A stretch of 64,000 nt of DNA from contig CM044316.1 in NCBI GenBank assembly GCA_024291935.2, forward strand, positions 78,074,501 to 78,138,500, in the 5' to 3' direction. Below the pieces are notes generated by a model. The model saw only the letters and a list, made by a program, of their open reading frames with translations. It did no database searches and had not been told where the DNA came from. This document shows, one piece after another, positions 45,730-56,904 of this stretch (the stretch's first letter is position 1; the number at the start of each line of letters is the position of its first letter). The position numbers and the translations under genes are program-made. This DNA is from Okapia johnstoni (taxonomy: Eukaryota > Chordata > Mammalia > Artiodactyla > Giraffidae).

Positions 45730-46047
45730 GTGGGCTTCCCTGATAGCTCAGTTGGTAAAGAATCCACCTGCAATGCAGAAGACCCCGGATCAAGCCATGG
45801 ATTGGGAAGATCTGCTGGAGAAGGGATGGCCTACACTCTCCAGTATTCTTGGGCTTCCCTTGTGGCTCAGCTGGTAAAGAATCCGTCTACAATGTGGGAG
45901 ACTTGAGTTCGATTCCTGGGTTGGGACGATCCCCTGCAGAAGGGAAAGGCTACCCACTCCAGTATTCTGGCCTGGAGAATTCCATGGACTGTATAGTCCA
46001 TGGCGTTGCAAAGAGTTGGACACGACTGAAAGACTTTCACTTTCATG
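45730..46047 (+). mobile_element. Composite Bov-tA SINE (double head) inside an L1
   Basis: First head: GTGGGCTTCCCTGATAGCTC to CTCTCCAGTATTCTT (45730-45850). Second head and body: GGGCTTCCCTTGTGGCTCAG, GAGTTCGATTCCTGGG, CCACTCCAGTATTCTGGCC. Tail: AGTTGGACACGACTGAAAGA. TAAGGTC at 45723-45729 and 46048-46054 (within TATAAGGTC / TGTAAGGTC) brackets the whole 318 bp, supporting insertion as one unit. It matches the architecture of 21466-21783 on the other strand. Confidence 0.92.
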
Positions 46048-46214
46048 TAAGGTCAGGGTCCAAATTCATTCTTTTGCAGCTGGATATCAGTTTTCCTAAC
46101 ATCATTTGTTGAAAAGATGTCCTTTCCCCATTGAATGGTCTTGACACTCTTTTTGGAAATCATTTGACCATATACAAGTGTTTATTTCTGGGCTCTCTAT
46201 TTATGACAGTTACT

Positions 46215-47620
46215 TTTGTCTGCAAGTGAACAATACACTTTTTATTTCCATTAAAACTCAAGTTTTTAGAACAGCTTAAGCTTCACAGCAAAATTGAAGG
46301 TGAGGTACAGAAATTTCCCATGTCCCCCCTTGTCCCTGCTGCAACAGTTACTTTTTAATGAACTTTTTATTTGGGGATATTTTATAGAAAATAGGTTTAC
46401 AGAAAAGTTAGACAGTGCAAAGAGTTTCTATATACCCATTATCTAGTTTTCCCCATTATTAATATTTTATATCACCATACTACCTTTTTTGAAATGAAGA
46501 AACCTATTAACTCCATACTACTCAAATATCACCAATTTTTCATTAATGTTCCAGGATCTAATGCAGAGTAACTCATTGCATCTGCTGACCATATTTCCTC
46601 AGTCTTCTCTGATATGTGATAGTTTCTCAATCTTTCCTTGTTGTTCATGACCTTGAATGTCTTCAGGAGTACTATCCAAGCATTCTATTGACTATCTCCT
46701 GGTCTGGGTTTGTAGGATGTTTTTATCATGATTATACTGGAATTTTAAGTTTTCTAAAGAATATTACAGAGGTAAAGTACCCTGCTCATCTGCTACATCA
46801 AGAGGGCACATAATACCCACATGGCATCACTGATGTTAATCTCCATTGCTTATTAAAGTAGTTTTTTCAGGGTTTCTCCATTGTAAGCTTCCTATTTTTC
46901 CTATTCCATATTCTGTTCATTAGAAGTGATCAATATTTACAGTCCATACTCAAGAGGAGGGGAACTCGTTCCCAACTCCAGGAGTGTGTGCTCAGTCACT
47001 TTAGTTATGTCTGCCTCTTTGGGATCCCATGGAATATAGCCCACCAGGCTCCTCTGTCCATGGGATTCTCCAAGCAGGAATACTGAGTGGGCTGCCATGC
47101 CCTCCTCCAAGGGATCTTCCCAACCAGGGATCGAACCCACATCACTTATGTCTCCTGCATTGGCAGGCAAGTTCTTTACCACTCGTGCCATCTGGGAAGC
47201 CCCCACCTCTGGGGGTGGGGGTAGTGGGAGAATCTAAAGATACAGTTAGAATCCTTTAAGGATTTGTCTCTTCTTCCTCTAAATGAATGATAAATTGTAC
47301 ATTTATTTATATCAATATGGACAGATGGATGGATATTTATTTTTTACTTTGGGTTGTAACCCAGTATCCATTATTTTTTTCTCAGCAAATTTTTCTAGCT
47401 TTGGCTCTTGGGGCTCTTTCAGTTGACTTCTATGTCCTTTGGGCACATGCTCAAGTCCTTTATTTCTTGTGCGAGTACTACAAGATACTCCAGTGTTATA
47501 TTATATTTTCCTTGCCCTAGCTCTGGAATCAGCCATATTTCCATTTCTCCAGTTACCTGATTCTTTTGTTTTTTTTTGACAGTGATATTTAAAAAGCAAG
47601 AACAAATTAATTTTTCAGTG
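46215..47620 (-). mobile_element. Second old L1M-type fragment, minus strand
   Basis: ACAGAAAAGTTAGACAGTGC, TTTCTATATACCCATTATCT, TTCCAGGATCTAATGCAGAG, GTTGTTCATGACCTTGAATG, AGAGGGCACATAATACCCAC, and beyond the SINE TGGATATTTATTTTTTACTT, GGGCTCTTTCAGTTGACTTC and CTACAAGATACTCCAGTG resemble the antisense of an old L1M 3' UTR type. It does not continue the ORF2 text of the preceding L1, so it is a separate insertion. Confidence 0.65.
46984..47203 (-). mobile_element. Bov-tA SINE inside an L1M fragment
   Basis: GTGTGTGCTCAGTCACTTTA, ATAGCCCACCAGGCTCC, GGAATACTGAGTGGGCTGCC, CAGGGATCGAACCCACATC and GTGCCATCTGGGAAGCCC give the complete tail-to-head order. A one-base loss occurs in ATACTG(G)AGTGGG. 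No clear target-site duplication. Confidence 0.94.
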
Positions 47621-49402
47621 CTATATATTTCTTTTCATTTCAAAATGACTTGTATTGGCTTTCTGTTTAGTTAATTAAAGGGAGTTTTTTTTTTTTTAAT
47701 CAGTTTCCATATGCAAAGTTGATGCTACCAATGTGGAATTAACCTGGAATGTGCTTTGTATTACTTTTCCAGTAGTGGTAATGGATTGTTAGTGATTCAT
47801 CCATATCCTTTGGCTAGAGAAATAGAAGTGGAAACCTTGAATTCATCACACTAGCTTCTCAACAAAACCAAAGCCGCGCAAGCAATATGATAAACATACA
47901 TATCCAGTGGCTTACTTAAACAAATAGTTTACTTTACAATTCATCCACACTATAGAAACTGTCTTAATGTTATGTATAATTCTTGGAAAATCCACCATCA
48001 AGGGAGTTCCAAATTTTCCAGAAAAACTTGCCATGAAGACAGATTCATAGAGAATGATTTCCCATTGGAGATTTTTAAACTTCTTTTTGTTGGAAAACAT
48101 TGAATCGAGTGTTCTTTACTTTGTAAAATATAGCAGCTTAAGGGAGATTAAAAAAAAATCTTTTTGATTGGTATCTTTATAAAAGTCTTTGAAATACAGA
48201 AAGCAATGTGTTCATATCCTTTAGCTTTAGGAAAATTAGCCAATGATCTTTATTCAACATTAATTTCATGTCTTAAACACAATTATTTTAAATGAAAATA
48301 GTAATAGTGTACTTTTTAGCATATTTAGCAGTCTTTATTAATAAAAAGTTGATAGAAATAAAAGGATCTTATACAGGTGAATCTTTTCATCTAAAATATA
48401 GTACTTATTGCTCATTAGTATATGTGATCTATTCTGTATACCTGTGAAATTCCACTTTCAATGATTTTTAGATTTTTTAAAAAAAGGAAGAACAAATATG
48501 CTTAATTTGGGGATTACTTAAAATAATACTAAACACAGTCTATGAGAAGTTATGATTCTTCTTAGGTACTATACAAGTTCTGTGTTCCTGGTTTTCCACG
48601 TTTGCAGAATGAATGAAGATTTCATTTCTTCTTAATTATAAATGATCTCTGTATACTATGTATTCTTCCAGCCCTGACTACAGAGCAGAATTGTTTTTTT
48701 ATAGTTGGAGTCTTCAATCTAAAAAAAAAATTCTAGCCAAATGATTTTGACTGAGACTGTCTAAAAATAAAATTCTGCCATGGTTACCACGGGTTTATCA
48801 TTCCTCCTATGGACCACATTCAGCCCTTTTTTTGTGTGCACAAAATTCTCATTATTGTCCCTCAGTCTGCACTGCTTTTTACATTGGGCTTTTAAATATA
48901 CACAATTGCTTTCAGTTGAGAGATTAAACAAGATATGAAGATGATTACATGGCATGTATTTATCCATTGTGATTGCTACAGGTTTATTTGTATTTTTGTA
49001 ACCCAAAGGTGGCCTTGAGGATCGAATAGCATATGTACAACACTAACGAGCAAATCCTCATACACTCCTTGTGTGCTCATCGGTTCATTATACAAATACA
49101 TTTTCTGCCCTACAGGTACTTAAAAATTTGCCTTAAGTTTATCTTAGGAGCATTCTCTATTACTCCCAGTTCTAAGCTCTGAGCAGCATGTGACCAAATT
49201 TTGCCTTGAATAAGTGAAACAAACAACTCTGCCTTCATTTAAGGTAATGGTTAATGTGAATATGACTTATGTAACCAGGCCTGTCCTTGTATTTCTAGGT
49301 GTTTCTTGAGAGCAGGATCAACAGATGACCTCACTGGCCCTACATGAAACTTTTTGTAGAAAAAAAGCATATTTGTAAGCAGAAGTTTACTCCCAGCCTG
49401 TT
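47621..49402. other. Unique AT-rich sequence, no gene recognised
   Basis: Poly(T) runs near 47687-47698 and poly(A) near 48721-48729. Minus-strand open frames at 47912-48100 and 48761-49006 show no domains. No interspersed repeat assigned. Confidence 0.5.
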
Positions 49403-49414
49403 TTTTCCTTTTTT

Positions 49415-49697
49415 AAAGTTTATCTCTTTATGGCTGTGCTCAGTCTTCGTTGCTGTGTGCACTTTCTCTAGTTGCAGTGAGTAGGGGTTACTCTTTGTTG
49501 TGGTGCCTGGGCTCTTGATGTGCAGATTTCAGTAAAAACTGCAGTGCATGGCCTCAGTAGCTTCGGCATGTGGGCTCAGCAGTTGTGGCAGTCAGGCTTT
49601 GTTGCTCTGCAGAATATGGCATCTTCCAGGACCAGGGATCCAACCAATGTCCCCTGCGTTGGCAGGTGGATTCCTTATCACCGGACCACCAGGGAAG
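49415..49697 (-). mobile_element. CHR-type tRNA SINE with 12-bp target-site duplication
   Basis: Antisense order of a cetartiodactyl CHR-type SINE: CAGTCTTCGTTGCTGTGTGC, TTTCTCTAGTTGCAGTGAG, TTCAGTAAAAACTGCAGTGC, GTGGGCTCAGCAGTTGTGGC, CAGGACCAGGGATCCAACC, CGTTGGCAGGTGGATTCC and GGACCACCAGGGAAG. TTTTCCTTTTTT is present at 49403-49414 and 49698-49709. The T-rich duplication is what priming at an A-rich target on the other strand gives. The 64-codon frame at 49520-49714 is spurious. Confidence 0.92.
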
Positions 49698-49709
49698 TTT
49701 TCCTTTTTT

Positions 49710-51100
49710 TTTAAAATTCTGTAACTATCTGAAATATACCATCTGATGTGCAGTCAAGAGTAATCTGAAGAAAATGGATTGAGATTACATTTGTGTTAAA
49801 CTCCCTTGTGAGCTGTTGATTTGATTACTCTGTGTTGTTGTTAGCTATGGTGTTCTTCTGAACTCTAGTTGTGGTCAAAACATCAGCCAACAAAGCTATG
49901 AAAAACTTGGACAAATAACTCAGATAATTTTCCAATTAAGAATGTGATCCTCAAATCACCCTTTAATTGAGAAACTGCTAGGGTGAATAAAATCATTGCT
50001 CCTGTCCTATTGAAAACCCAGGGTAAATGAGAAAATGGTAATGAGTTATTAGCAAGAGAAATGTTTGTATGAAAACAATAAAACTAAGTGAAACAGATAA
50101 ATGGATTAATCAGTATTATGCTGTACTTAATCTAAACCAGTAATGTTTAATTACTTAATCTAAACCAGTAAGTAACCAGTGTTACTATAATCCCATAGTA
50201 ATAGTATGGCAACTAACTCCATTGAATAGGAGATCTGTTACGGTCACTTGAACAGATAAGGCAGCTATAGGTATATTCTCAATTTTGGTCCTATTAATCT
50301 ATGTAGACTATATTACTATGTCATGGAAAATTTCCTATTTGTACTAAAAAGTAACTACACAGCTTCAGTGCTAGTCTTAACATAATTGTATTGTAATCAG
50401 CAGGGTTTTAAAAATTGTCTCAAAGGTTAATCTTGGTGATCATCACATTCTACTCACTCTTATTCTTATCAGTTATATTTAGTGGCAGATTGCAAGCTTT
50501 CCTTATTATCTTGTTAAATCAAGAGGTGAAAGCCTTTCAGTGCTTCTCTTTTTAAACATCTTTTATTAATGCTAATATGCCAGATGGGAGAAATTAAAAT
50601 GGTTCTGTTCTTCATGATGCCACTACCCACGATTTTACCACATCATTTGCTGGTTAAGGAAGCATATGAAAATGGTAGGTAGAGCACACAGTTGTAAAGG
50701 TTGAGAAATGATGGAATTCCTGTTAAGAAAAACCTAAAAACCTTTTTTTTTTCATTTGACTGGAAAAAATGCCATCACTTTGTGAGCGTACCTAAGGAAC
50801 ACTGACAAAGATAGAATTAATATACTTGCAATCCATATGCAGTGTAATATTTCCCAGTTACTCATGTTTACTTTACTCTAAATTTCAGACAGTAGCTGGC
50901 AAGATGATTATTCAAGAATAATCCCCTTAGGTCCATCAGCTTAGTTGTCCAGAGCAACCAAGTTCATTTAAATGTTGTTTCTTTCCCGTTTTCTCATCTT
51001 TAGGGATGTCAGTGGCTCAAAAAGTGAGTGCCTACTTACATTTTTTAGAGGTCTTAGGAAATATGTACAAAATATTTGATCAGTTTAGACCCATCTATAT
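49710..51100. other. Unique sequence with a 28-bp tandem duplication
   Basis: TACTTAATCTAAACCAGTAA occurs at 50124-50143 and again at 50152-50171, giving a 28-bp unit. Otherwise no gene or assignable repeat over 1.4 kb. Confidence 0.6.
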
Positions 51101-51110
51101 AGAAGAGTAT

Positions 51111-51557
51111 TTTTTTTAATTAATTTATTTTTTTGTTGAAGGATAATTGCTTTACAGAATTTTGTTGTTTTCTTTCAAACCTCAACATGAAATCAGCCAT
51201 AAGTATATATATATATATCTCCTCCCTTTTGAACCTCCCTCCCATCTCCTTCCCCATCTCACCCCTCTAGGTTGATACAGAGCCCCTGTTTGAGTTTCCT
51301 GAGCCACACAGCAAATCCCCATTGGTTATTTATTTTACATATGGTAATGTAAGTTTCCATGTTACTCTCTCCATACATCTCACCCTCTCCTCCCCTTTCC
51401 CCATGTCCCTAAGTCTATTCTCTATGTCTGTTTCTCCATTGTTGCCCTGTAAATAAATTCTTCAGTATCATTTTTCTAGATTCCATATATATGCATTAGA
51501 ATATGATATTTATCTTTCGTTTTCTGACTTACTTCACTCTGTATAACAGGTTCTAGT
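51111..51557 (-). mobile_element. Ruminant L1 3' end, minus strand
   Basis: T-rich start, then GTTGAAGGATAATTGCTTTA, ACCTCAACATGAAATCAGCC, CTCCCTCCCATCTCCTTCCC, GGTTGATACAGAGCCCCTGT, GAGCCACACAGCAAATCCCC, TATTTTACATATGGTAATGT and TTCTGACTTACTTCACTCTG are the ruminant L1 3' UTR in antisense. AGAAGAGTATTTTT before (from 51101) and AGAAGACTATTTTT after (from 51558) are a target-site duplication with one mismatch. A short (TA)n lies at about 51204-51220. Confidence 0.93.
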
Positions 51558-51571
51558 AGAAGACTATTTTT

Positions 51572-52292
51572 AATCCTTCAATTTTTCCATAGACACACCC
51601 AGATAAGCTTTGGACTCTAAGCAATTCACTGAGTTTCAATGGTTATTCCACCCTATCTTTAAGTTTTGAGAAGCAATATTGAGATGCACATAAACAGGTG
51701 GTTTTATTATAGAGATAAGCTTAAACTGATTCTAACTTTTGCTTTAGTTAAATCATTTGAAACTTAAGTTTATAATATTTAATAATACTTGAATGCAATT
51801 TGAAACAAGTTGCCTGTCTACCCATCCCCTAACTGATCAAGTCTTTCTGGTTGAAAACTCTAGGTTCAGGAAAGGTCCAAAGCTTTTCTGTTCTTTAAGT
51901 GGGAAAAACCAAGATTACTAATTTTATCATTGCTTTTAGTAGGATCCCCAGTATGAACTGAAGATGGGCACGGTATTTCTTCTTTGATTCTGCTCTTAAA
52001 TCAGGAAGTGCTCTGTTTTGTTCTCTCCTGATTTTGATTTGAACACCTTGCTCTCTATGCATCTCTTCCCCAGTATATCTCCCCTAGTCCAGGTTTGTCC
52101 AGAGATTAAAGAGCAAATGCTATAAATTACTGGCCATATAGTTTATGAAGTTGAAAATTGCATTGAACTTAGTTTGCCTAGGATGTCTTAGACCTACAGC
52201 AGAAGAGTAGATGAAAGTCATTGCCAATTGTTGAGGACAGAGTAATGGGAAGTCAAAAGCGCAACAATACTAGGGTCAAAATGCCTGTGTTC
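51572..52292. other. Unique sequence, nothing recognised
   Basis: No gene or assignable repeat. Confidence 0.45.
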
Positions 52293-52298
52293 AAGGCC

Positions 52299-52446
52299 AG
52301 GATCTTAAAGTTTATTAATGTGCCTGTATACAATGAAATATTACTGAGCCATAAAAAGGAACAAAATTGTAGGATCTTAAAATTTATTAATGTGCCTATA
52401 TACAATGGAATATTACTAATATGTATAAAAAAAGGAATGAAATTGT
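52299..52446 (+). repeat. ~73-bp tandem duplication within L1
   Basis: Copy 1 (52299-52370) and copy 2 (52371-52446) both start AGGATCTTAAA(G/A)TTTATT, pass through AATGTGCCT(G/A)TATACAATG and end in GAA...AAATTGT. Copy 2 has an altered middle (CTAATATGTATAAAAA for CTGAGCCATAAAA). In one frame they read RILKFINVPVYNEILL and RILKFINVPIYNGILL. The L1 consensus has one copy, so the duplication arose after insertion or in a source element. Confidence 0.9.
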
Positions 52447-52545
52447 GCAATTTTCAGAGATGTAAATGGACCTGGAGACTATCACATAGGGTGAAATAAG
52501 TCAGAAAGAGGAAAACAAATATAATATCACTTATATGTGGAATCT

Positions 52546-52764
52546 GGAGCTTCCCAGGCCATGCAGTGGTAAAGAATCCTCCTGTCAGTGCAGGAGATGT
52601 GGGTTCAATCCCTGGGTCAGGAAGATCTTCTGGAGTAGGAAATGGAGTAGGAATACACCAGTATTCTTGCCTGGAAAATTCTATGGACAGAAAAGCCTGG
52701 TAGGCTACAGTCCATGGAGTTACAAAGGGTCAGACATGAGTGAGTGACTGATTATGGATATATT
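52546..52764 (+). mobile_element. Bov-tA SINE inside L1, 10-bp target-site duplication
   Basis: GGAGCTTCCCAGGCCATGCA, GTGGGTTCAATCCCTGGGTC, AGGAAGATCTTCTGGAGTAG, CAGTATTCTTGCCTGG, GTCCATGGAGTTACAAAGG and AGACATGAGTGAGTGAC are head, body and tail. TGTGGAATCT is found at 52536-52545 and 52765-52774; in L1 this phrase occurs once, which confirms the duplication. Confidence 0.95.
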
Positions 52765-53105
52765 TGTGGAATCTAGAAAAATGATACAGATGAACTTATT
52801 TGCAAAGCAGAGCTAGAGACAGATGTAGAGAATGGATGTATGGACACTAGCAGGGGAAGGGGAGGCGGGATGAGCTGGGAGATTGGGATGGACATATTTT
52901 CAATACTATGTATAAACCAGATAACTAATGAGAACCTGCTGTTTAGAGGGAACTCCATTCAGTGCTCTGCAGTGACCAAACTGGGAAGGAAATCCAAAAG
53001 AGGGGATATATGTATACATAGAAGCTGTTCCACTTTGCTGCACAGTAGAGTAGAAACTAACACAATATTGTAAAGCAATTATACCCAATTAAAATTTATG
53101 AAAAA

Positions 53106-54682
53106 TCCTTAAAACAGTTATTACTATGCCATCTCTAGGGTCACTTGATTTCTCTGAGTTTCAGTTCTTTACTGGGAGTCATTCAGTCATATCACATTAC
53201 ATCCATTTACTAAAATGTATATTTTTTGAAGACAAATGATATGTCTGAAGCATTATTTTCCTTATAATTTTGTTGATGTTGATGTGGAAAATACATGAAA
53301 TATGAAATATGTCATACATTTATGATCACTTTGTGTCTATGGCTTATTTTGCAAAGACATAAAGATTTTTAATATTTCTTATGGGTGTAGTTATACTTTT
53401 GTATTTACTACATTTAAATCGATTTGCAGATTATTAAAGATATCAATGGTATGTTTACATAATTATATATTTATAAAGATAGCTAAAGAGTTTTTTAATC
53501 TATTAAGAAGACATGTGTTTGGAATTCAGTTTTCCATCCAATTCTGGTACACATTCATGTCAAATGAAAAAGCAAAACCAAAAATTACCTCACCACTACC
53601 ACCATCGTGGACAATACCACTACCACCACCACATTATAACATTGTCAGCTTCTTGCCAGCAGCTGAGGAAGATTTATCTGTTTTGCTCATGTGCAGGTCT
53701 TTCAAACTACATATGGAATCTAATGAATATGGAAATCCCTCACCATTAATATAATTGAATGTTAAAGTAATAATGAAGTGTACATAACTGCCAAAATTTA
53801 AGATTACAGTGTTAGAACTTCTGTAAGATATACCTGCGTTTTATAAATTGTTCTCAGCAATTTGTATTTTCATGAAAACAACACACAGTGTTGTTCAACT
53901 CCTGCCCCTGTAATTTTCAGGGTGTTTTCCCATTGCCACAGTCTGCTAAACCTCTATTCATTTTAAACAATATCTGAGTGAGAAATGTACACAACTGCTG
54001 GAACTGTAGTAAGATAATAAGACAGAGCTGTGTAAAGCAGAGACTAATGCTGGGAGAGGCACCCTGAAGGCAGGGTAGCTGACTTCATTTTTAAGTAGGA
54101 AAAGGGCATTTCTCAGACACTAGACCAAATAAGAAACACATGATCAGTAAGAGCACAGTGGCAGACCCTGGAACTGACAATAAGGTCGGAAAGTCCCAGA
54201 TGTCAGAGAGCTCTTTTAGGTCCTCTTGTCTTTTCTAAATCCATTAGAGTTACAAAAATTGCCTAAAAAGGAAATTATATTTCAGTTTCTGTAATTCATT
54301 TTCAAAAACAGCAAAGAATATATTTGCTCCATAAAAATTGTATTAGTTGGCATTTGCTAGTGCCAGCTCTGGTCTGCTAGCTATCCCAACCATCTTCCAT
54401 GACTCGCCATGTTTTTATTTTAGGAGAATTCCAAAATCTGCTTGAAGGAGCAGATTAAAGATTTATCTCACAAACATCTTTTTTTTTTTTTTATGCTGTT
54501 ATAAAGGAGACTAAAGATCCATGAAATACTACTACATGTTTGAACTGGTTAGAGAAGTTGTTAACCCAAGTCAAAAGCTTAATTAGAGAAGGAAAATTTG
54601 CCCCGTATTTGCTGATTGTATTGCAAAGTCAGGTGTTAGACTGTAGGATATTAATATAAAACGATTCTTATTAACATAAAAC
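53106..54682. other. Unique sequence with minor simple repeats
   Basis: A (CCACTA)-like patch at about 53592-53634 explains the overlapping histidine/proline-rich open frames at 53446-53754. T13 near 54480-54492. No gene or interspersed repeat assigned. Confidence 0.5.
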
Positions 54683-54696
54683 CTTTCTTATTTATT

Positions 54697-54891
54697 GGGT
54701 TTCCCTTGTGGCTCAGCTGGTGAAGAATTCTCCAGCAATGCGGGAGACCTGGGTTTGATCCCTGGTTGGGAAGATCCCCTGGAGAAGGGAAAGGCTACCC
54801 ACTCCAGTATTCTGGCCTGGAGAATTCTTCCATGGACTGGATGGATAGTCCATGTGGTTGGAAAGAGTTGGATATGACTGAGTGACTTTCA
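54697..54891 (+). mobile_element. Bov-tA SINE with perfect 14-bp target-site duplication
   Basis: GGTTTCCCTTGTGGCTCAGC, GGTTTGATCCCTGGTTGGG, AGATCCCCTGGAGAAGGGAA, GTATTCTGGCCTGGAG and GTTGGATATGACTGAGTGAC are in order. CTTTCTTATTTATT stands at 54683-54696 and 54892-54905. A few extra bases (ATTCTTCC, GGATGGATAG) in the body distinguish it from the other copies. The 139-codon frame at 54882-55301 begins in the SINE tail. Confidence 0.96.
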
Positions 54892-54905
54892 CTTTCTTAT
54901 TTATT

Positions 54906-55329
54906 AGACATAGTCAAAGAAGTTGGATTAAAAAAATAACTTGGAAGAAATTGACTGATAGATTTCTTCCAATGAGATCCTTGTCCAAAAAGACCTTCAT
55001 CTTACCCGTAGAGAAGGTTCATTCAGTCATTGTATTGAGGGCCTGCCAGCCACTATGCAAAGGGTGGTGCTTTTATACTCCTCTTGTTTTGCCCAAGTGC
55101 ATTCATGTTCAGTATACTTTGGCGACAAGGAATTTATCAATGTCAAGGAAAATACTCAGTGCGAGGAGTCTGTGCATGATGACTTTGTTTAGATCTGGTA
55201 GCATCCAGATCCACGCAGATAACCTAACACCTGATCAGAAAGCTTGTCGGATTACCATTTTTTGCTTTGGGAATGTTGAAAACGTTTTCCATAATAAATA
55301 ATGACTCTTAAATATTATGGAAATGTAAT
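54906..55329. other. Unique sequence, possible old relic
   Basis: The 139-codon plus-strand frame at 54882-55301 covers this interval, but it has no recognisable domain and its start is in SINE sequence. Treated as noncoding. Confidence 0.5.
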
Positions 55330-55560
55330 GACAAGCATTTATGTAGCATTTAACACATAACTCCTTAGATGTTTTCACTGCAGCCAGTTGAGTTATACCG
55401 GCATGTGCATTCTTCCCTGTGTGCTGAGAAATAAACTGAGGGTTCCAAGACCCTCAGGAAGGAAATGAGTTTCCGAGATTGCATGTGTAGTAAATGATAG
55501 ATCTAAGACTCAAAACTGGGAGCTCTGAGTCAAAATTCTGTGCTACTGCCTTTCCTTCCC
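55330..55560 (-). mobile_element. MIR SINE, minus strand
   Basis: ACAAGCATTTATGTAGCATT, AGAAATAAACTGAGGGTT, GGAAATGAGTTTCCGAG, GTAAATGATAGATCTAAGA and GTCAAAATTCTGTGCTACTG follow the antisense MIR order from the 'aacatttattgagc' end to 'ccgtgctctta'. High divergence. Confidence 0.6.
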
Positions 55561-56904
55561 AACACAATAAGGCAAAGAAACAGTACATAAGCAATTTAAG
55601 ATTAGCTTATTCTATCAGGAAGCAGAAAATACACTACAAGTCTTAGAATACTGACTAAGACCTTTCAAGATCTAAAAATTGAATGGCCTAGAGTCACTTC
55701 AGTATGTCTGAATGTATTCTGGGTCTTCTTTGGAAGTGATATTTTGATTGTGAGGGCAGGGAATACTCTACTCTTGTTTTAAAAATTCTTTAGAGGTTTG
55801 TGATAAATTTTGTGCTGCAAGCATATTAAATTGGCAGGCAGACGATCGATGTGGTTCTCATTACACCAAATTAAAGGTGAAAGTCACTTAAAAGTAAACA
55901 TGTTAATATCAGAATAAGTAGATTTGTTTTATATATTTATATCAACTATTCATTGATTGTTTTCACTTAACCAGGTCCATGTTATAATTGAACATGGATA
56001 TGATATTGAAGAAGTCATTGATTTCCTGAATGGAAGTCTTTCATAGACCTGAGTTTAAAACTACAATTGCCCATTCTTGAGTTATCTAAGGAGCCATTTT
56101 ACCAGTGCAGTACATGTTCTTCCAGAACAAATGGTGGAACTGAAAGCACAATCTCCTTGTTAGAAAAACGGCAAGGCAGGCAGTTTCCTGTATAGACTCC
56201 CTTAATTTCTCTGAGTGACCTTGTCTTACTGCAAAATAAGATTGTAGCACACACTGGATAGAATCAAAACTTCTCTCAGACGATTTCGTGATTCACTTTC
56301 AAGTATTAAATATATAAATAATTTCAAATAAGTCACCATGTGCATTTATATCTTCAGGTGCCCTCTCTATAGAATGGCTTTTATGTTAAGAGCCTACCCA
56401 GACAAACAAATGGAGTTCAGAGTTTAGAATTCTGACTGTGACCATACGTGTGGTTTAGCTTGCTGCAAGTTAAAAAGACAAGTCTTAATTAAGATAAAAA
56501 TAGTAAAGTGCCTAAATATTGAACACATGTATGAGAATATATTGAATCAATGACTAATATATGGTTTTGAAGTCTGGATAAATGTTTAAAATCTTTCTTC
56601 AATTAAAGCCTGCAACAGATATAACCTATAAATACAACTGTTGGAACTGGCTTTATTTTTGTTACTATGAATATGATGTATTTGATGTGTGGCTAATAGT
56701 TTATTCTGCCAACTGCATTCACTTGGTGAACCATATCCAGATTTTCAAATGGTGGGCAGTACAGTAGATGCTGCTCACCCCACTGCTGGGTGAGGAGGGG
56801 TGGTACAGATTAGACAGGAGGCTGGGTTGCTTTTCTTCCTCTTTTTCCTTCCTTTTTTCCTTCCCTCTGTGCTCTCTTCTTGCTTATCTTCTTTATTTTT
56901 TTCT
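55561..56904. other. Unique AT-rich sequence, no gene recognised
   Basis: Pyrimidine-rich patch at about 56836-56906. Open frames at 56582-56767 and 56800-57018 lack domains. Confidence 0.5.

Larger units (their letters stand above)
44378..46210 (-). mobile_element. L1 LINE (old), 3' UTR and ORF2 end, minus strand
   Basis: Plus-strand text such as TTCTGTGGCATTAAGTACAT, CACCACCATCCATCTCCAGA, TGACTGGCTTATTTCACTTA, GATTAGTGATGTTGGGCATC, GGAGAAATGTCTATTCAAGT, TCTGGATATCAATCCCTTAT and CATTGCCAAATTCATTGTCA is the antisense of the L1 3' region and the end of ORF2. A stretch between 44800 and 44830 is collapsed relative to a full L1. Two younger insertions (45302-45672 and 45730-46047) split it; the text resumes after each in register. 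Confidence 0.88.
52293..53105 (+). mobile_element. Ruminant L1 3' end, plus strand, split by a SINE
   Basis: TATACAATGGAATATTACT, ATGTAAATGGACCTGGAGAC, GGTGAAATAAGTCAGAAAGA, then beyond the SINE AATCTAGAAAAATGATACAG, GACATATTTTCAATACTATG, AGATAACTAATGAGAACC, CAGTGCTCTGCAGTGACC and TATTGTAAAGCAATTATACC are the last stretch of ORF2 and the 3' UTR of L1. It carries an internal tandem duplication (52299-52446) and a Bov-tA insertion (52546-52764). Confidence 0.93.

Noticed and set aside
45302..45877. 191-codon open frame, the longest in the window
   Set aside because: It runs antisense through a BovB 3' end and into a composite Bov-tA; the translation is a repeat artefact.
54882..55301. 139-codon open frame
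   Set aside because: It starts in the tail and duplication of a SINE and contains no recognisable domain; no splice or promoter context.
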